DNA of 64,000 bases from an uncultured Psychroserpens sp. (GTDB lineage Bacteria > Bacteroidota > Bacteroidia > Flavobacteriales > Flavobacteriaceae), in assembly GCA_947489585.1 (NCBI GenBank), contig CANLEE010000010.1:113044-177043 (forward strand). The letters are read 5' to 3'. The notes beneath the pieces are model-generated. The model searched no databases, had not been told where the DNA came from, and was given only the letters and a program-made list of their open reading frames with translations. Shown in pieces: positions 7,796 through 15,898 of the stretch. The translations under genes and the position numbers were made by a program. Each line of letters starts with the position of its first letter. Position 1 is the stretch's first letter.

Positions 7796-10009
7796 TTATC
7801 GTTTAATAATTCTTATTGTTTCTGTTACATTACCGATAGTAACTTTAACGAAGTAAGCACCTTGGCTTAATTCATTCATATCGATAGTGCTCTCAATAGC
7901 ATTAGGAGCAGTTCTAAGAACTTCTTGACCTAACATATTATAAACAGCTACATTTTGAATATTGTTTTGTGCATTTAAAGTTAACTCGTTTCTAACTGGG
8001 TTAGGGAAATAAGTAAATGCATTTTCATTTTCAAATGACTCAACAGATAACGTTGGATCAGAAAGAGCTACATCAAATGTACCTTCTGAAGTCGTATATC
8101 CATCTACTACAAAATAGTATGTGTTTCCAGCTGTTAAACCAGCAACTTGAAGATTCGCTTGTAATCCAGCTCCATCTCCTACGATGTTAGCATCATCATC
8201 CTCATCACAAGCAACTTCAACAACACCAGCTGTTAAATCTGCACAATTAGCAAGAGTATATAATGTAATCTGTGTATCATCTAAAGTAGCGCCAGCTCCA
8301 GTATCTTCTGTAGCGATTAATACCTCTCCAGAGACAGGTGCTACAAATGAGAACCAAACTGAAGCACTAGCAGGTGTTCCACCAAAGTAACATGATCCAC
8401 CAGCTTCGCCAGTTTCAATAGTTGCAAACTCATTAGTGTAATTAGCTGTTGTAGATGCATCGCCAATATTTAACATAGTTGCGTTACATGCATTATCATT
8501 TGCAGGTGGTGGTGGTGGATCTTCAGTAGTGAATGACCATTCAGCACAAGGCCCAGCTGCTTCAGTACTAGCGTTAACTGGTAAAACTTGCCAGTATATA
8601 ACAGTACTATATGCACCAACTGGTACATCATAAGTTGTTGTAGGAGCAGCAACGTTAGCTAATAACGTTAATGCACCTGAAGTAGTTCCTGAATAGATAT
8701 TGTATGATGTTGGAGCTGGTCCTGCAGAAGGAGCCGTCCAAGATAATGTAATATCAGCTATTGCTTCAATGTCAATTGCCCCATCAGCTGGAAAAATTGG
8801 TTCTTCAGCACAATCAGGAGCTGGAGCTGGCGAATATGATGATATACAAATATCAACCATTGCCGTAGACGCCGTTCCTTCTTGCCAGAAGTATAAGTAA
8901 TATTGCGTGTTAGGTGATAAAACTACATCAGTTGAAGGATCAATAGAACCTCCAAAACATTGAATATCTGTACCACCACACATATCATAAATAGCCATAT
9001 CTACAGCAGCAGATGCATTGACAGTAAGTCCGCCAGCCGCATCAGTAGTTGCAGTTATCCATAAACCATAGTTATTAAATGTATCACATGATGTCGAAAT
9101 ATTACTAGGAGCACCTGTAAAATCTAAAGTTATAGGAGTTGCTGTTCCGCAATCTGCTTCTAATGTAGCTACATAAGCTGCACCACAAGAATCTCCTTCA
9201 TCAGACTGAGTCCAAGCAAAAGGACCTGCCCAACCACTATCTCCATCAACACCACAATTAGCTTGAACGTAGAATTCATAAGCTGTATCTGCAGTTAAAC
9301 CTGTGATAGGAGCACTATTAGCCGTAACAGAACCTGTTCCAATTTCTTCACTGTTAGCAACAGTAAATCCTGGAGCACCATACTCATATGTAAAATCTGT
9401 TTCAGTACCGGCAGGAACCCAGTTTAAATCTGAAGTTGTTGCAGATGTTGCAAAAACACTTAAACTACCTGGCGTTAAACAGCTAGGCGCGTTATCAATA
9501 ACTACATCATCAATTGTTATACCTCTACCATATCCTGAAGTTCCTTCAAATGCAACATAGTAATCAGCACTAGGATTAGGTAAAACCAAGTTTACTTCTG
9601 TCCATACAGGATCAGTATCAGCAGTAAAGGCAGCTATTTCAACCCATGCACCAGCGGCAGAAGTCTTGTAATAAACACGTAATTGATCTTGATCACCACC
9701 CCAATCTTCTTGAGTATAGTAAAAATTCAATACTTGAGAAGGCAAACCTGATAAATCCATAGATGCTGTTACTAATCTAGTAGCATCTCCATTATAGTTA
9801 TTTGACCAGAAAGCTGCCATACCAGCACCATTTCTAGGAGCAACAGTAGCATTTTGATTTGCTGCACCAAATTGCCAATCTACAGTAGCAGATACATATT
9901 CATTTGACCACCCAGCTGGAAGCGCTAAAGCATCAAAGTTTTCTGTTAAAACTTGAGCGTTCAAGCTGAAACAAAAAACTAAAGAAAGTAATAAAGTAAT
10001 TTTTTTCAT
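7796..10009 (-). CDS. Secreted multidomain protein with fibronectin type III domains and type IX sorting domain
   Basis: A 737-residue exported protein. Residues 1-18 form a signal peptide. Residues 20-175 resemble the cleaved-adhesin/choice-of-anchor J fold (LTENFDALALPAGW, ITIDDVVID). Two fibronectin type III-like modules follow (about 180-265 and 400-490), separated by a beta-rich PPC-like module; another such module (about 505-650) precedes the C-terminus. Residues 660-737 form a type A sorting domain (TYFPNPVRNELTL, GAYFVKVTIG), so the protein should cross the outer membrane through the type IX machinery and be released or anchored. No catalytic motif is visible; adhesion is a guess from the domains. 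A motif shared with two other promoters lies upstream at 10082-10115. Confidence 0.85.
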   Translation of the reverse strand: MKKITLLLSLVFCFSLNAQVLTENFDALALPAGWSNEYVSATVDWQFGAANQNATVAPRNGAGMAAFWSNNYNGDATRLVTASMDLSGLPSQVLNFYYTQEDWGGDQDQLRVYYKTSAAGAWVEIAAFTADTDPVWTEVNLVLPNPSADYYVAFEGTSGYGRGITIDDVVIDNAPSCLTPGSLSVFATSATTSDLNWVPAGTETDFTYEYGAPGFTVANSEEIGTGSVTANSAPITGLTADTAYEFYVQANCGVDGDSGWAGPFAWTQSDEGDSCGAAYVATLEADCGTATPITLDFTGAPSNISTSCDTFNNYGLWITATTDAAGGLTVNASAAVDMAIYDMCGGTDIQCFGGSIDPSTDVVLSPNTQYYLYFWQEGTASTAMVDICISSYSPAPAPDCAEEPIFPADGAIDIEAIADITLSWTAPSAGPAPTSYNIYSGTTSGALTLLANVAAPTTTYDVPVGAYSTVIYWQVLPVNASTEAAGPCAEWSFTTEDPPPPPANDNACNATMLNIGDASTTANYTNEFATIETGEAGGSCYFGGTPASASVWFSFVAPVSGEVLIATEDTGAGATLDDTQITLYTLANCADLTAGVVEVACDEDDDANIVGDGAGLQANLQVAGLTAGNTYYFVVDGYTTSEGTFDVALSDPTLSVESFENENAFTYFPNPVRNELTLNAQNNIQNVAVYNMLGQEVLRTAPNAIESTIDMNELSQGAYFVKVTIGNVTETIRIIKR

Positions 10010-10081
10010 ATTTAGTTGAATTTAATTATTAAGTCTTAAAATTATGATAATTCTCAAACAAACTGAAGCATAAATTAGATA

Positions 10082-10115
10082 ATCGATTAAATGCATTAAT
10101 TATCGTTGAAATACA
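10082..10115 (+). promoter_or_regulatory. Bipartite operator-like motif, site C
   Basis: ATCGATTAAATG, 10 bases, then CGTTGAAATACA. The same two blocks at the same spacing occur before the two eight-helix membrane protein genes (24952-24986 and 26223-26256). Here the orientation is reversed relative to the downstream gene, whose start is 73 bases away. Function as a protein-binding site is inferred. Confidence 0.45.
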
Positions 10116-10151
10116 GTCACTTTATTAAGAATCAAAGTATTAAGAAAATAC

Positions 10152-11867
10152 TTACGCTTTAATAATTTTTAAAACTTTTATTTGATCATTTATTGACATC
10201 CTAACAAAGTAGACTCCAGATTGTAGATGAGACATATTGATATCTTGAGCTATATCTTGGTTGCCAATTGTTAAGATACGTTGCCCATGTATATTAAGCA
10301 CCTCTATAGTATTTATAGTTATAGATGTCTCAATATGTAATATATCGTTTACTGGATTATTGAAAATGATATCATTAATTTGATATTCATTAATACCTAA
10401 AGCATTTCCTTCTGTCAAAGTTAAGGCTTGATTAACCTGTACATTAAAATACGTTTCTTCAATTCCACTTGGCCAATTGATTTTTATATAATCTACTAAA
10501 TCGTTATTACCTAAACCAAAATGTACTTTATCTGTCATTTGAGCTAAATAGCCTTCACCACATATAGTATACCTATATTGCTTATAGCCATTAGTAGCTA
10601 TTTCTATCCTTGCACCTATAGCATTTCTATTACTCTGTATACCAATCAATTTTAATTTGATCCAATTAAATGAGTTGACAGTTATATTTTTCCATAAAAA
10701 TAAGTCTTCATTAGCATTATTACTTACTATCAAATCCAATAAGCCATTATTATCAATATCACCAACAGCATTAGAAAAACTTGCTCCATTATCACCAGGA
10801 AAACAATTATTATTTAATGTATAATATGCATTGCTATTATTCTCATAAAATGCAGCAGAAAGTAAACCTGTTGTGCTTCCATCTAATTGTCCACTAACAT
10901 ATAAGTCAACATCCATATCATTATCAGCTTCAAAAAACGATGCTCCCCAGCCAATACTATTAAAAGCGGTTCCTGTCGCCATGGCTACATTTTGAAACGT
11001 CTCATCGCCATTATTTCTGAAGAGAAAGTTTCCTGAAGGATTATTAGTCACATAGATATCAAAATAACCATCCTTATTATAATCGCCTACTGTAACAGAC
11101 ATCGCATCAACCGAAATATTTGTTCCAGATAACACGCTTATATCTGAAAAAGTCTCATCACCATTATTCTTATAAAGCTTATTCTCATAATTCAATTTAT
11201 CATTAGATACATAAAGGTCTTGATAACCATCATTATTAATATCTAAAAAAGCTGAACAAAATGAAAATACGGCATTTTGATCAATACCAGCTTGTACCGT
11301 TATATCTGCAAAAGTCCCATCGCCATTATTTTTGTATAACTTATTAGTAATGCTAGCAGTTCTATTATTTAGAAACACATCGAGATAACCATCATTATTA
11401 ATATCGCCCCAAGAAGCACCATAAGTAAACATATTGCTTGTTATCATTCCAGTATTGATAGTAATATCCAGAAACACCATACCACCTTGATTTTCTAGCA
11501 ACTTGTTTCCTTGAGTATCACTTGTTATAAATAAATCATTATCGCCATCATTATCAAAATCTACCCATGTCACAGATTTAGTTTGATAATTTATAGCTGA
11601 CAGTCCAAAGTCTTGCTCGCTAAAACTTCCGTTACTGTTTTTAAAAAATCGAATTGGATGATTTTCTGAAGATGTGAGCGTTATATCATCCCATCCATCA
11701 TTATCAAAATCAAAAAAAGAAACACCATTACCTAAAAAAGTATCACCCGTTGATATTTCAACACCTAAATCTGCTGCTTGATTTTCGAATAGCATTTGAG
11801 AATGCAGCATACTATAGGAAATCATAAAAAGTAAAACTAAACAATAGGTCTGTTTCATAAAAGTCAT
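10152..11867 (-). CDS. Secreted VCBS/FG-GAP repeat protein with ASPIC/UnbV and type IX sorting domains
   Basis: A 571-residue exported protein with a signal peptide (about 1-23). Residues 30-390 contain at least seven FG-GAP/VCBS repeats, recognisable as FFDFDNDGWDDI, WVDFDNDGDNDLF, GDINNDGYLDVFL and similar Asp/Asn-rich calcium-binding loops of a beta-propeller. A CRTAC1-type ASPIC/UnbV domain follows (about 400-470, ARIEIATNGYKQYR, GLGNNDLVDYIKINWPSG). Residues 490-571 form the type A sorting domain ending VYFVRMSIND and a basic tail. A calcium-dependent carbohydrate or surface-binding role is usual for such propellers; no enzyme motif is visible. It starts just after the terminator of the upstream gene, so it is probably transcribed alone. 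Confidence 0.85.
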   Translation of the reverse strand: MTFMKQTYCLVLLFMISYSMLHSQMLFENQAADLGVEISTGDTFLGNGVSFFDFDNDGWDDITLTSSENHPIRFFKNSNGSFSEQDFGLSAINYQTKSVTWVDFDNDGDNDLFITSDTQGNKLLENQGGMVFLDITINTGMITSNMFTYGASWGDINNDGYLDVFLNNRTASITNKLYKNNGDGTFADITVQAGIDQNAVFSFCSAFLDINNDGYQDLYVSNDKLNYENKLYKNNGDETFSDISVLSGTNISVDAMSVTVGDYNKDGYFDIYVTNNPSGNFLFRNNGDETFQNVAMATGTAFNSIGWGASFFEADNDMDVDLYVSGQLDGSTTGLLSAAFYENNSNAYYTLNNNCFPGDNGASFSNAVGDIDNNGLLDLIVSNNANEDLFLWKNITVNSFNWIKLKLIGIQSNRNAIGARIEIATNGYKQYRYTICGEGYLAQMTDKVHFGLGNNDLVDYIKINWPSGIEETYFNVQVNQALTLTEGNALGINEYQINDIIFNNPVNDILHIETSITINTIEVLNIHGQRILTIGNQDIAQDINMSHLQSGVYFVRMSINDQIKVLKIIKA

Positions 11868-11884
11868 ATCTATTTTACTAATAT

Positions 11885-11914
11885 AAAAAAAAGAGGTCTG
11901 AAAAGACCTCTTTT
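11885..11914 (-). terminator. Terminator of the 910-residue type IX protein gene
   Basis: An 11-bp stem (AAAAGAGGTCT / AGACCTCTTTT) closed by a GAAA tetraloop at 11889-11914. On the minus strand it is followed by a run of eight T. It lies between two co-oriented secreted-protein genes and separates their transcripts. Confidence 0.9.
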
Positions 11915-11934
11915 AAATATTAAATGATTAATCT

Positions 11935-14667
11935 TTATTCCTTAAGAACTCTTATCGTCTTCGTTTGGTTTCCTATAGATACTTTCACAAAGTAAGCTCC
12001 AGACTGTACATTAGATATGTCAATATTTTGAATTGTATTTTGGCTATCGATAGCCATGATACGTTGTCCTAAAACATTAAACACTTCTATACTATCTATA
12101 GCTCTTGGAGACTCTAGAGTTAATACATCTTTAACCGGGTTAGGGAAATAGGTAAACCCGTCAAACGTATTGTCTTCGACTCCTAAACTTGATGGAGACC
12201 ATGCGCAAATATTAAAGTTACCCTTTAAGTTATCTTCATACTCCCAAACTCTTACTATTAGAATATCTCCAGGTGTTAGTCCTGTTAATTCTATTATAGA
12301 AAAGAACCCAACGCCTTCATCATCACTACAAGCGATTTCTACTAATGATCCTGAAGTACCACTATATACTGTCATTAATGTATCAAATATAGGGTTATCA
12401 TTAGCTTCAGTTGTCTCAATAGTAAGCTCACCTGTAGCTGGCACCATGACCTTAAACCAAACATCGCCTTCTGGATCGAAGAAACCACAATCTGCTTCGT
12501 TATCATTTTCTACTGTAATCGTTGCGCCTACATTTGTTCCTAGAATTGCGTTTTCACATACCGTGCTACCAACTGGCAAATCAATTGCTCCGGCTACATC
12601 ATCATTTTCTGGTGCTGGTTGCGGACACGTAAATTCAAATGTTCCAACTGTAGAGCTACAATCTTCATCAAGAGAAATCAATTCGATAGTTACTAAATCG
12701 CCACTGTTATATGTTCCTGTTGTTACAGTACCTGCAACTACTGGGAACGTATCCGTTCCATCACTAAAAACACTACCTGCATCTCCTGCGTCAGATACTT
12801 CAATTGCCACTGTAAATGTTCCTGTTCCATCTGGATCACAAGTTTCTACTACTGCAGAACTATCTATTGTTGGTGGTGTACATGTTGGCACTACAGCACA
12901 TGTTAATGTCAAATCTATTGTACCAGTTGTTGTATTTCCAGAAGCATAATGAGCAATATATACATAATATGTTTCATCCAATACTGACTCAAAAGTAAAA
13001 GTCTCCTCGCCTACTGAACCATCATCACAGCCAACATTCACTAAAGCACCACAAGCACCGCTTGAGATTGCCATTTCATGATCAAAACTAGCCGTAGACG
13101 TTAATGTCATATCACCTCCAGTCCCAGTAAAGGTAAACCAAACTCCATTATTTCCTATTGAACAACCGCTACCTTCTTGATCTCCAGTGCCTCCAACAGA
13201 CGTTGAATTTATAGTTTCATCACATGCAATTGGTGTTGCTGTAGCACAAGTATCATTATCTGGCGCTGGTGGTGGGCATGTAAAATCAAATGTTCCAACT
13301 GTAGAGCTACAATCTTCATCAACAGCTATCAATTCGATTGTTACCGAATCACCACTATTGTATGTTCCTGTTGTTACAGTACCTGCAACTACTGGGAATG
13401 TATCCGTACCATCACTAAAAACACTACCCGCATCTCCTGCGTCAGAGACTTCAATTGCTACTGTAAATGTTCCTGTTCCATCTGGATTACAAGTTTCTAC
13501 AACTGCAGAACTATCAATAGTTGGTGGCACACAAGTTGGTGGAGCCACACAAGTCACAGAAAGGCCAAAAGCACCTACGGTAGTTACATTCCACCCTTCT
13601 ACTGAAATCCAGTATTGTGTTCCTGCTACAGATGTAAATGTAGTTTCAGCTGCAAATCCATCTCCAGATCCACACTCATCATAACCATCATCAATACAAG
13701 TTAATGCACCTGAAGTTCCCGTAAACACGAATAATTCAGTATCAAAACTTCCTGCTCCACAAGTAGATAGCGTAACGATATCTCCTGTACCCATAAAACT
13801 ATACCAAACATTTGGCGAGTCTGTATCGGCTGGTGTGTCATCTTCTACAGTTGCAACATCTGGAGCATCAGCTTCATCTATTGTTGCTGCAGTAGTATCA
13901 CCTGTATAAGAATTACCACATGTAATCGTTTCAGCATTAGCTAAATCATCATTTGCAGGAGGACATGTAAAAAATAAATCTACCAATGAGAAATTACATG
14001 CAGCATCAGAATGTACAATCTCTAAGGTTACAAGTTCTCCACTAGCATATGCACCAGCTGTTGCTTCACCATCTATAATAGGATACGTATTTATTCCATC
14101 TGAAACGCCAGTAGCATCTCCTACAGTAATAAAAGGCACAAGAATACTATATAGGCCATTGCCACAATCATCTAAAGCGACTAAAGCATCTAATTCAGCT
14201 TGCGTACACGATGCTGGTGTATATGTAAAAGATTCAGATACTTCTAGCTCTTGCTCTTGAGTATCACCCCAAGAAAAAGATGCATCTTCATCATTACCAT
14301 CACTAGGAGAAGCACCTCCGTTATTAGCAACTAATAAACCTCCTCCAGCTGGAGCAGTTCTAAGTTCATAAGTATCTCCATCCCAACCATCATCATATTG
14401 ATCATATGCATTGATGTAATAAGTGACACCATCAGTTACAGTAATCAGTACATCAGTTATGTGTCCTGAACCATTAGAATAGGTTCCATCTCCCTGAGCG
14501 TATATAACTGTACCTGTACCATCAGGTCCAGTTGTTACAGACATCCATTTTTCGCCATCACAACAACTTCCAGTATCTAGTATACTTAAATACAGATCTG
14601 AAGTTTGTGCATTACTCTGCAAACAAAATGCAAACAGAGCAATAAAAACAATCGTAATTTTTTTCAT
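11935..14667 (-). CDS. Large secreted repeat protein with type IX sorting domain
   Basis: A 910-residue, very acidic, Cys- and Thr-rich exported protein with a signal peptide (about 1-20). It alternates PPC/choice-of-anchor-like beta modules (GTGDIVTLSTCG, GTGGDMTLTST) with modules ending in TFDFTCPPP. Two of the latter are nearly identical in protein and DNA, offset by exactly 217 codons (plus-strand 12641-12880 and 13292-13531). The C-terminus (about 835-910, FTYFPNPVKDVLTL, GAYFVKVSIG) is a type A sorting domain. No enzymatic motif is seen; a surface or matrix structural role is inferred. It is flanked by a terminator downstream and a 364-base gene-free region upstream. Confidence 0.85.
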   Translation of the reverse strand: MKKITIVFIALFAFCLQSNAQTSDLYLSILDTGSCCDGEKWMSVTTGPDGTGTVIYAQGDGTYSNGSGHITDVLITVTDGVTYYINAYDQYDDGWDGDTYELRTAPAGGGLLVANNGGASPSDGNDEDASFSWGDTQEQELEVSESFTYTPASCTQAELDALVALDDCGNGLYSILVPFITVGDATGVSDGINTYPIIDGEATAGAYASGELVTLEIVHSDAACNFSLVDLFFTCPPANDDLANAETITCGNSYTGDTTAATIDEADAPDVATVEDDTPADTDSPNVWYSFMGTGDIVTLSTCGAGSFDTELFVFTGTSGALTCIDDGYDECGSGDGFAAETTFTSVAGTQYWISVEGWNVTTVGAFGLSVTCVAPPTCVPPTIDSSAVVETCNPDGTGTFTVAIEVSDAGDAGSVFSDGTDTFPVVAGTVTTGTYNSGDSVTIELIAVDEDCSSTVGTFDFTCPPPAPDNDTCATATPIACDETINSTSVGGTGDQEGSGCSIGNNGVWFTFTGTGGDMTLTSTASFDHEMAISSGACGALVNVGCDDGSVGEETFTFESVLDETYYVYIAHYASGNTTTGTIDLTLTCAVVPTCTPPTIDSSAVVETCDPDGTGTFTVAIEVSDAGDAGSVFSDGTDTFPVVAGTVTTGTYNSGDLVTIELISLDEDCSSTVGTFEFTCPQPAPENDDVAGAIDLPVGSTVCENAILGTNVGATITVENDNEADCGFFDPEGDVWFKVMVPATGELTIETTEANDNPIFDTLMTVYSGTSGSLVEIACSDDEGVGFFSIIELTGLTPGDILIVRVWEYEDNLKGNFNICAWSPSSLGVEDNTFDGFTYFPNPVKDVLTLESPRAIDSIEVFNVLGQRIMAIDSQNTIQNIDISNVQSGAYFVKVSIGNQTKTIRVLKE
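12641..12880 (-). repeat. Intragenic duplicated module, copy nearer the C-terminus
   Basis: About 240 bases, in frame and roughly nine in ten identical to 13292-13531. It encodes the module with SSAVVETCDPDGTGTF and SDGTDTFPVVAGTV. The high DNA identity points to recent duplication or gene conversion. Confidence 0.9.
13292..13531 (-). repeat. Intragenic duplicated module, copy nearer the N-terminus
   Basis: Partner of 12641-12880, offset by 651 bases (217 codons). Most differences are silent or conservative. A more diverged third version of the module lies further towards the N-terminus (about 13980-14160). Confidence 0.9.
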
Positions 14668-15031
14668 TTTTTGTTGGTTTTTAGTTATTGAATTAATTAA
14701 CGGCTAGTAAATTATTCATATTTAAAGCTTTAGGGTAAAAAAAAACTTAACGACTTATTAACAATTCGACGAATCATAGAAAAACGACGACAAAAGACCA
14801 ATCGTTTTTTACAAATACTCAAATATTTAGTTAAAAAATTATGAAAATCACAAAATAAACACCCTATAAATATATATTTTTCATTTAATCCGAGTGAACA
14901 TATCGAATTTTATTGCATTTAATCTATTCAACGAATTCAATTAAAATAAAACCTCAATAGAAGATCTTAAAAACAAGAAAACCGACACTTATAGTATCGG
15001 TTTCAATTTGTATTTAAATTAGTAGTACTCC
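14668..15031. other. Gene-free interval between the 910-residue protein gene and fabI
   Basis: This 364-base AT-rich stretch has no credible ORF. It must hold the promoter of the minus-strand secreted-protein gene, but I could not place a clear TAnnTTTG element. It contains the palindrome ATTCGACGAAT (14764-14774), a short region with several CGACGA units, and at 14904-14927 a weak relative of the bipartite operator motif (GATTAAATGC on the minus strand). The fabI terminator occupies 14978-15004. Confidence 0.6.
14978..15004 (-). terminator. fabI terminator
   Basis: GAAACCGA (14978-14985) pairs with TCGGTTTC (14997-15004). The stem extends inward past one mismatch (ACT/AGT). A T-rich run follows on the minus strand. 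Confidence 0.75.
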
Positions 15032-15850
15032 TTATTGATTATCTACAAAGGCATCCATGACAGCATCACTAACTCCCATATTACTAAAGCCACCATCATT
15101 ATATAGGTTTTGCAAAGTCACACGTTTTGTTAAATCACTAAATAAGGTTACTGTATAATTTGCACAATCCAATGCTGTTGCATTACCTAAAGGCGACATT
15201 TTTTCAGCATAGGCTATAAAACCATCAAAACCTTTGACACCTTGACCTGCAGTAGTTGGTGTAGGTGATTGAGAAATCGTATTTACTCTTACGTTTTTAT
15301 CTCTTCCGAAGAAATATCCAAAACTACGTGCAATACTTTCTAAATACGCTTTATTATCTGCCATGTCATTATAATCTGGAAACACACGTTGTGCAGCCAT
15401 ATAGGTCAGCGCAACAATGCTTCCCCATTCATTCATTGCATCAGCCTTATATAAAGTCTGCATCACTTTATGAAATGACATTGCCGATACGTCTGTCCCT
15501 TTTTGAGTCCAATCGTATTTTTGATCTGTATATGCTTTTCCTTTTCTAACATTTATTGACATCCCAATAGAGTGCAATACAAAATCTATTTTGCCGCCAA
15601 GGATTTCCATAGATTTCTCAACAAGGTTTTGCAAATCTTCTTCTGAAGTTGCATCTGCTGGAATAATTTGAGATCCAGTTTTTTCAGCCAACTCATTAAT
15701 TTGCCCCATTCGCATAGCAATTGGTGCATTGGTAAGTACAAACGTACCACCTTCTTCGTGTACACGTTCGGCTGTTTTCCAGGCAATTGAATTTGAGTCT
15801 AAAGCTCCAAAGATAATTCCGCGTTTTCCTTTTAGTAAATTGTATGACAT
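15032..15850 (-). CDS. fabI: Enoyl-[acyl-carrier-protein] reductase (NADH), FabI
   Basis: FabI carries out the last reduction of each fatty acid elongation cycle. The 272-residue protein has the FabI-type dinucleotide motif GIIFGALDSNSIAW at 11-24, the catalytic pair Tyr160 and Lys167 (YNDMADNK), and the conserved QSPTPTTAGQG loop that closes over the substrate. Family members normally start with MSYNLLKGKRG, matching the start chosen. It is transcribed alone: a TATCTTTG -7-like element lies at 15888-15895 and a terminator at 14978-15004. Only this FabI-type enoyl reductase is seen in the window. Confidence 0.95.
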   Translation of the reverse strand: MSYNLLKGKRGIIFGALDSNSIAWKTAERVHEEGGTFVLTNAPIAMRMGQINELAEKTGSQIIPADATSEEDLQNLVEKSMEILGGKIDFVLHSIGMSINVRKGKAYTDQKYDWTQKGTDVSAMSFHKVMQTLYKADAMNEWGSIVALTYMAAQRVFPDYNDMADNKAYLESIARSFGYFFGRDKNVRVNTISQSPTPTTAGQGVKGFDGFIAYAEKMSPLGNATALDCANYTVTLFSDLTKRVTLQNLYNDGGFSNMGVSDAVMDAFVDNQ

Positions 15851-15887
15851 GCTATTGTAATTAATATGTTAGTTGATTTTATGTGTT

Positions 15888-15895
15888 CAAAGATA
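15888..15895 (-). promoter_or_regulatory. Candidate -7 element for fabI
   Basis: TATCTTTG on the minus strand matches the Bacteroidota TAnnTTTG consensus and lies about 38 bases before the fabI ATG. No TTG at the preferred distance was found, so only this half is supported. Confidence 0.5.
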
Positions 15896-15898
15896 GTA

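Noticed and set aside
8184..9560. Plus-strand open frames opposite the 737-residue protein gene
   Set aside because: Low-complexity complements of repetitive beta-domain coding sequence.
12170..13684. Long plus-strand open frames opposite the 910-residue protein gene
   Set aside because: They arise from the Thr/Ser/Val-rich codon pattern of the real minus-strand gene and show no family motif; shadow frames.
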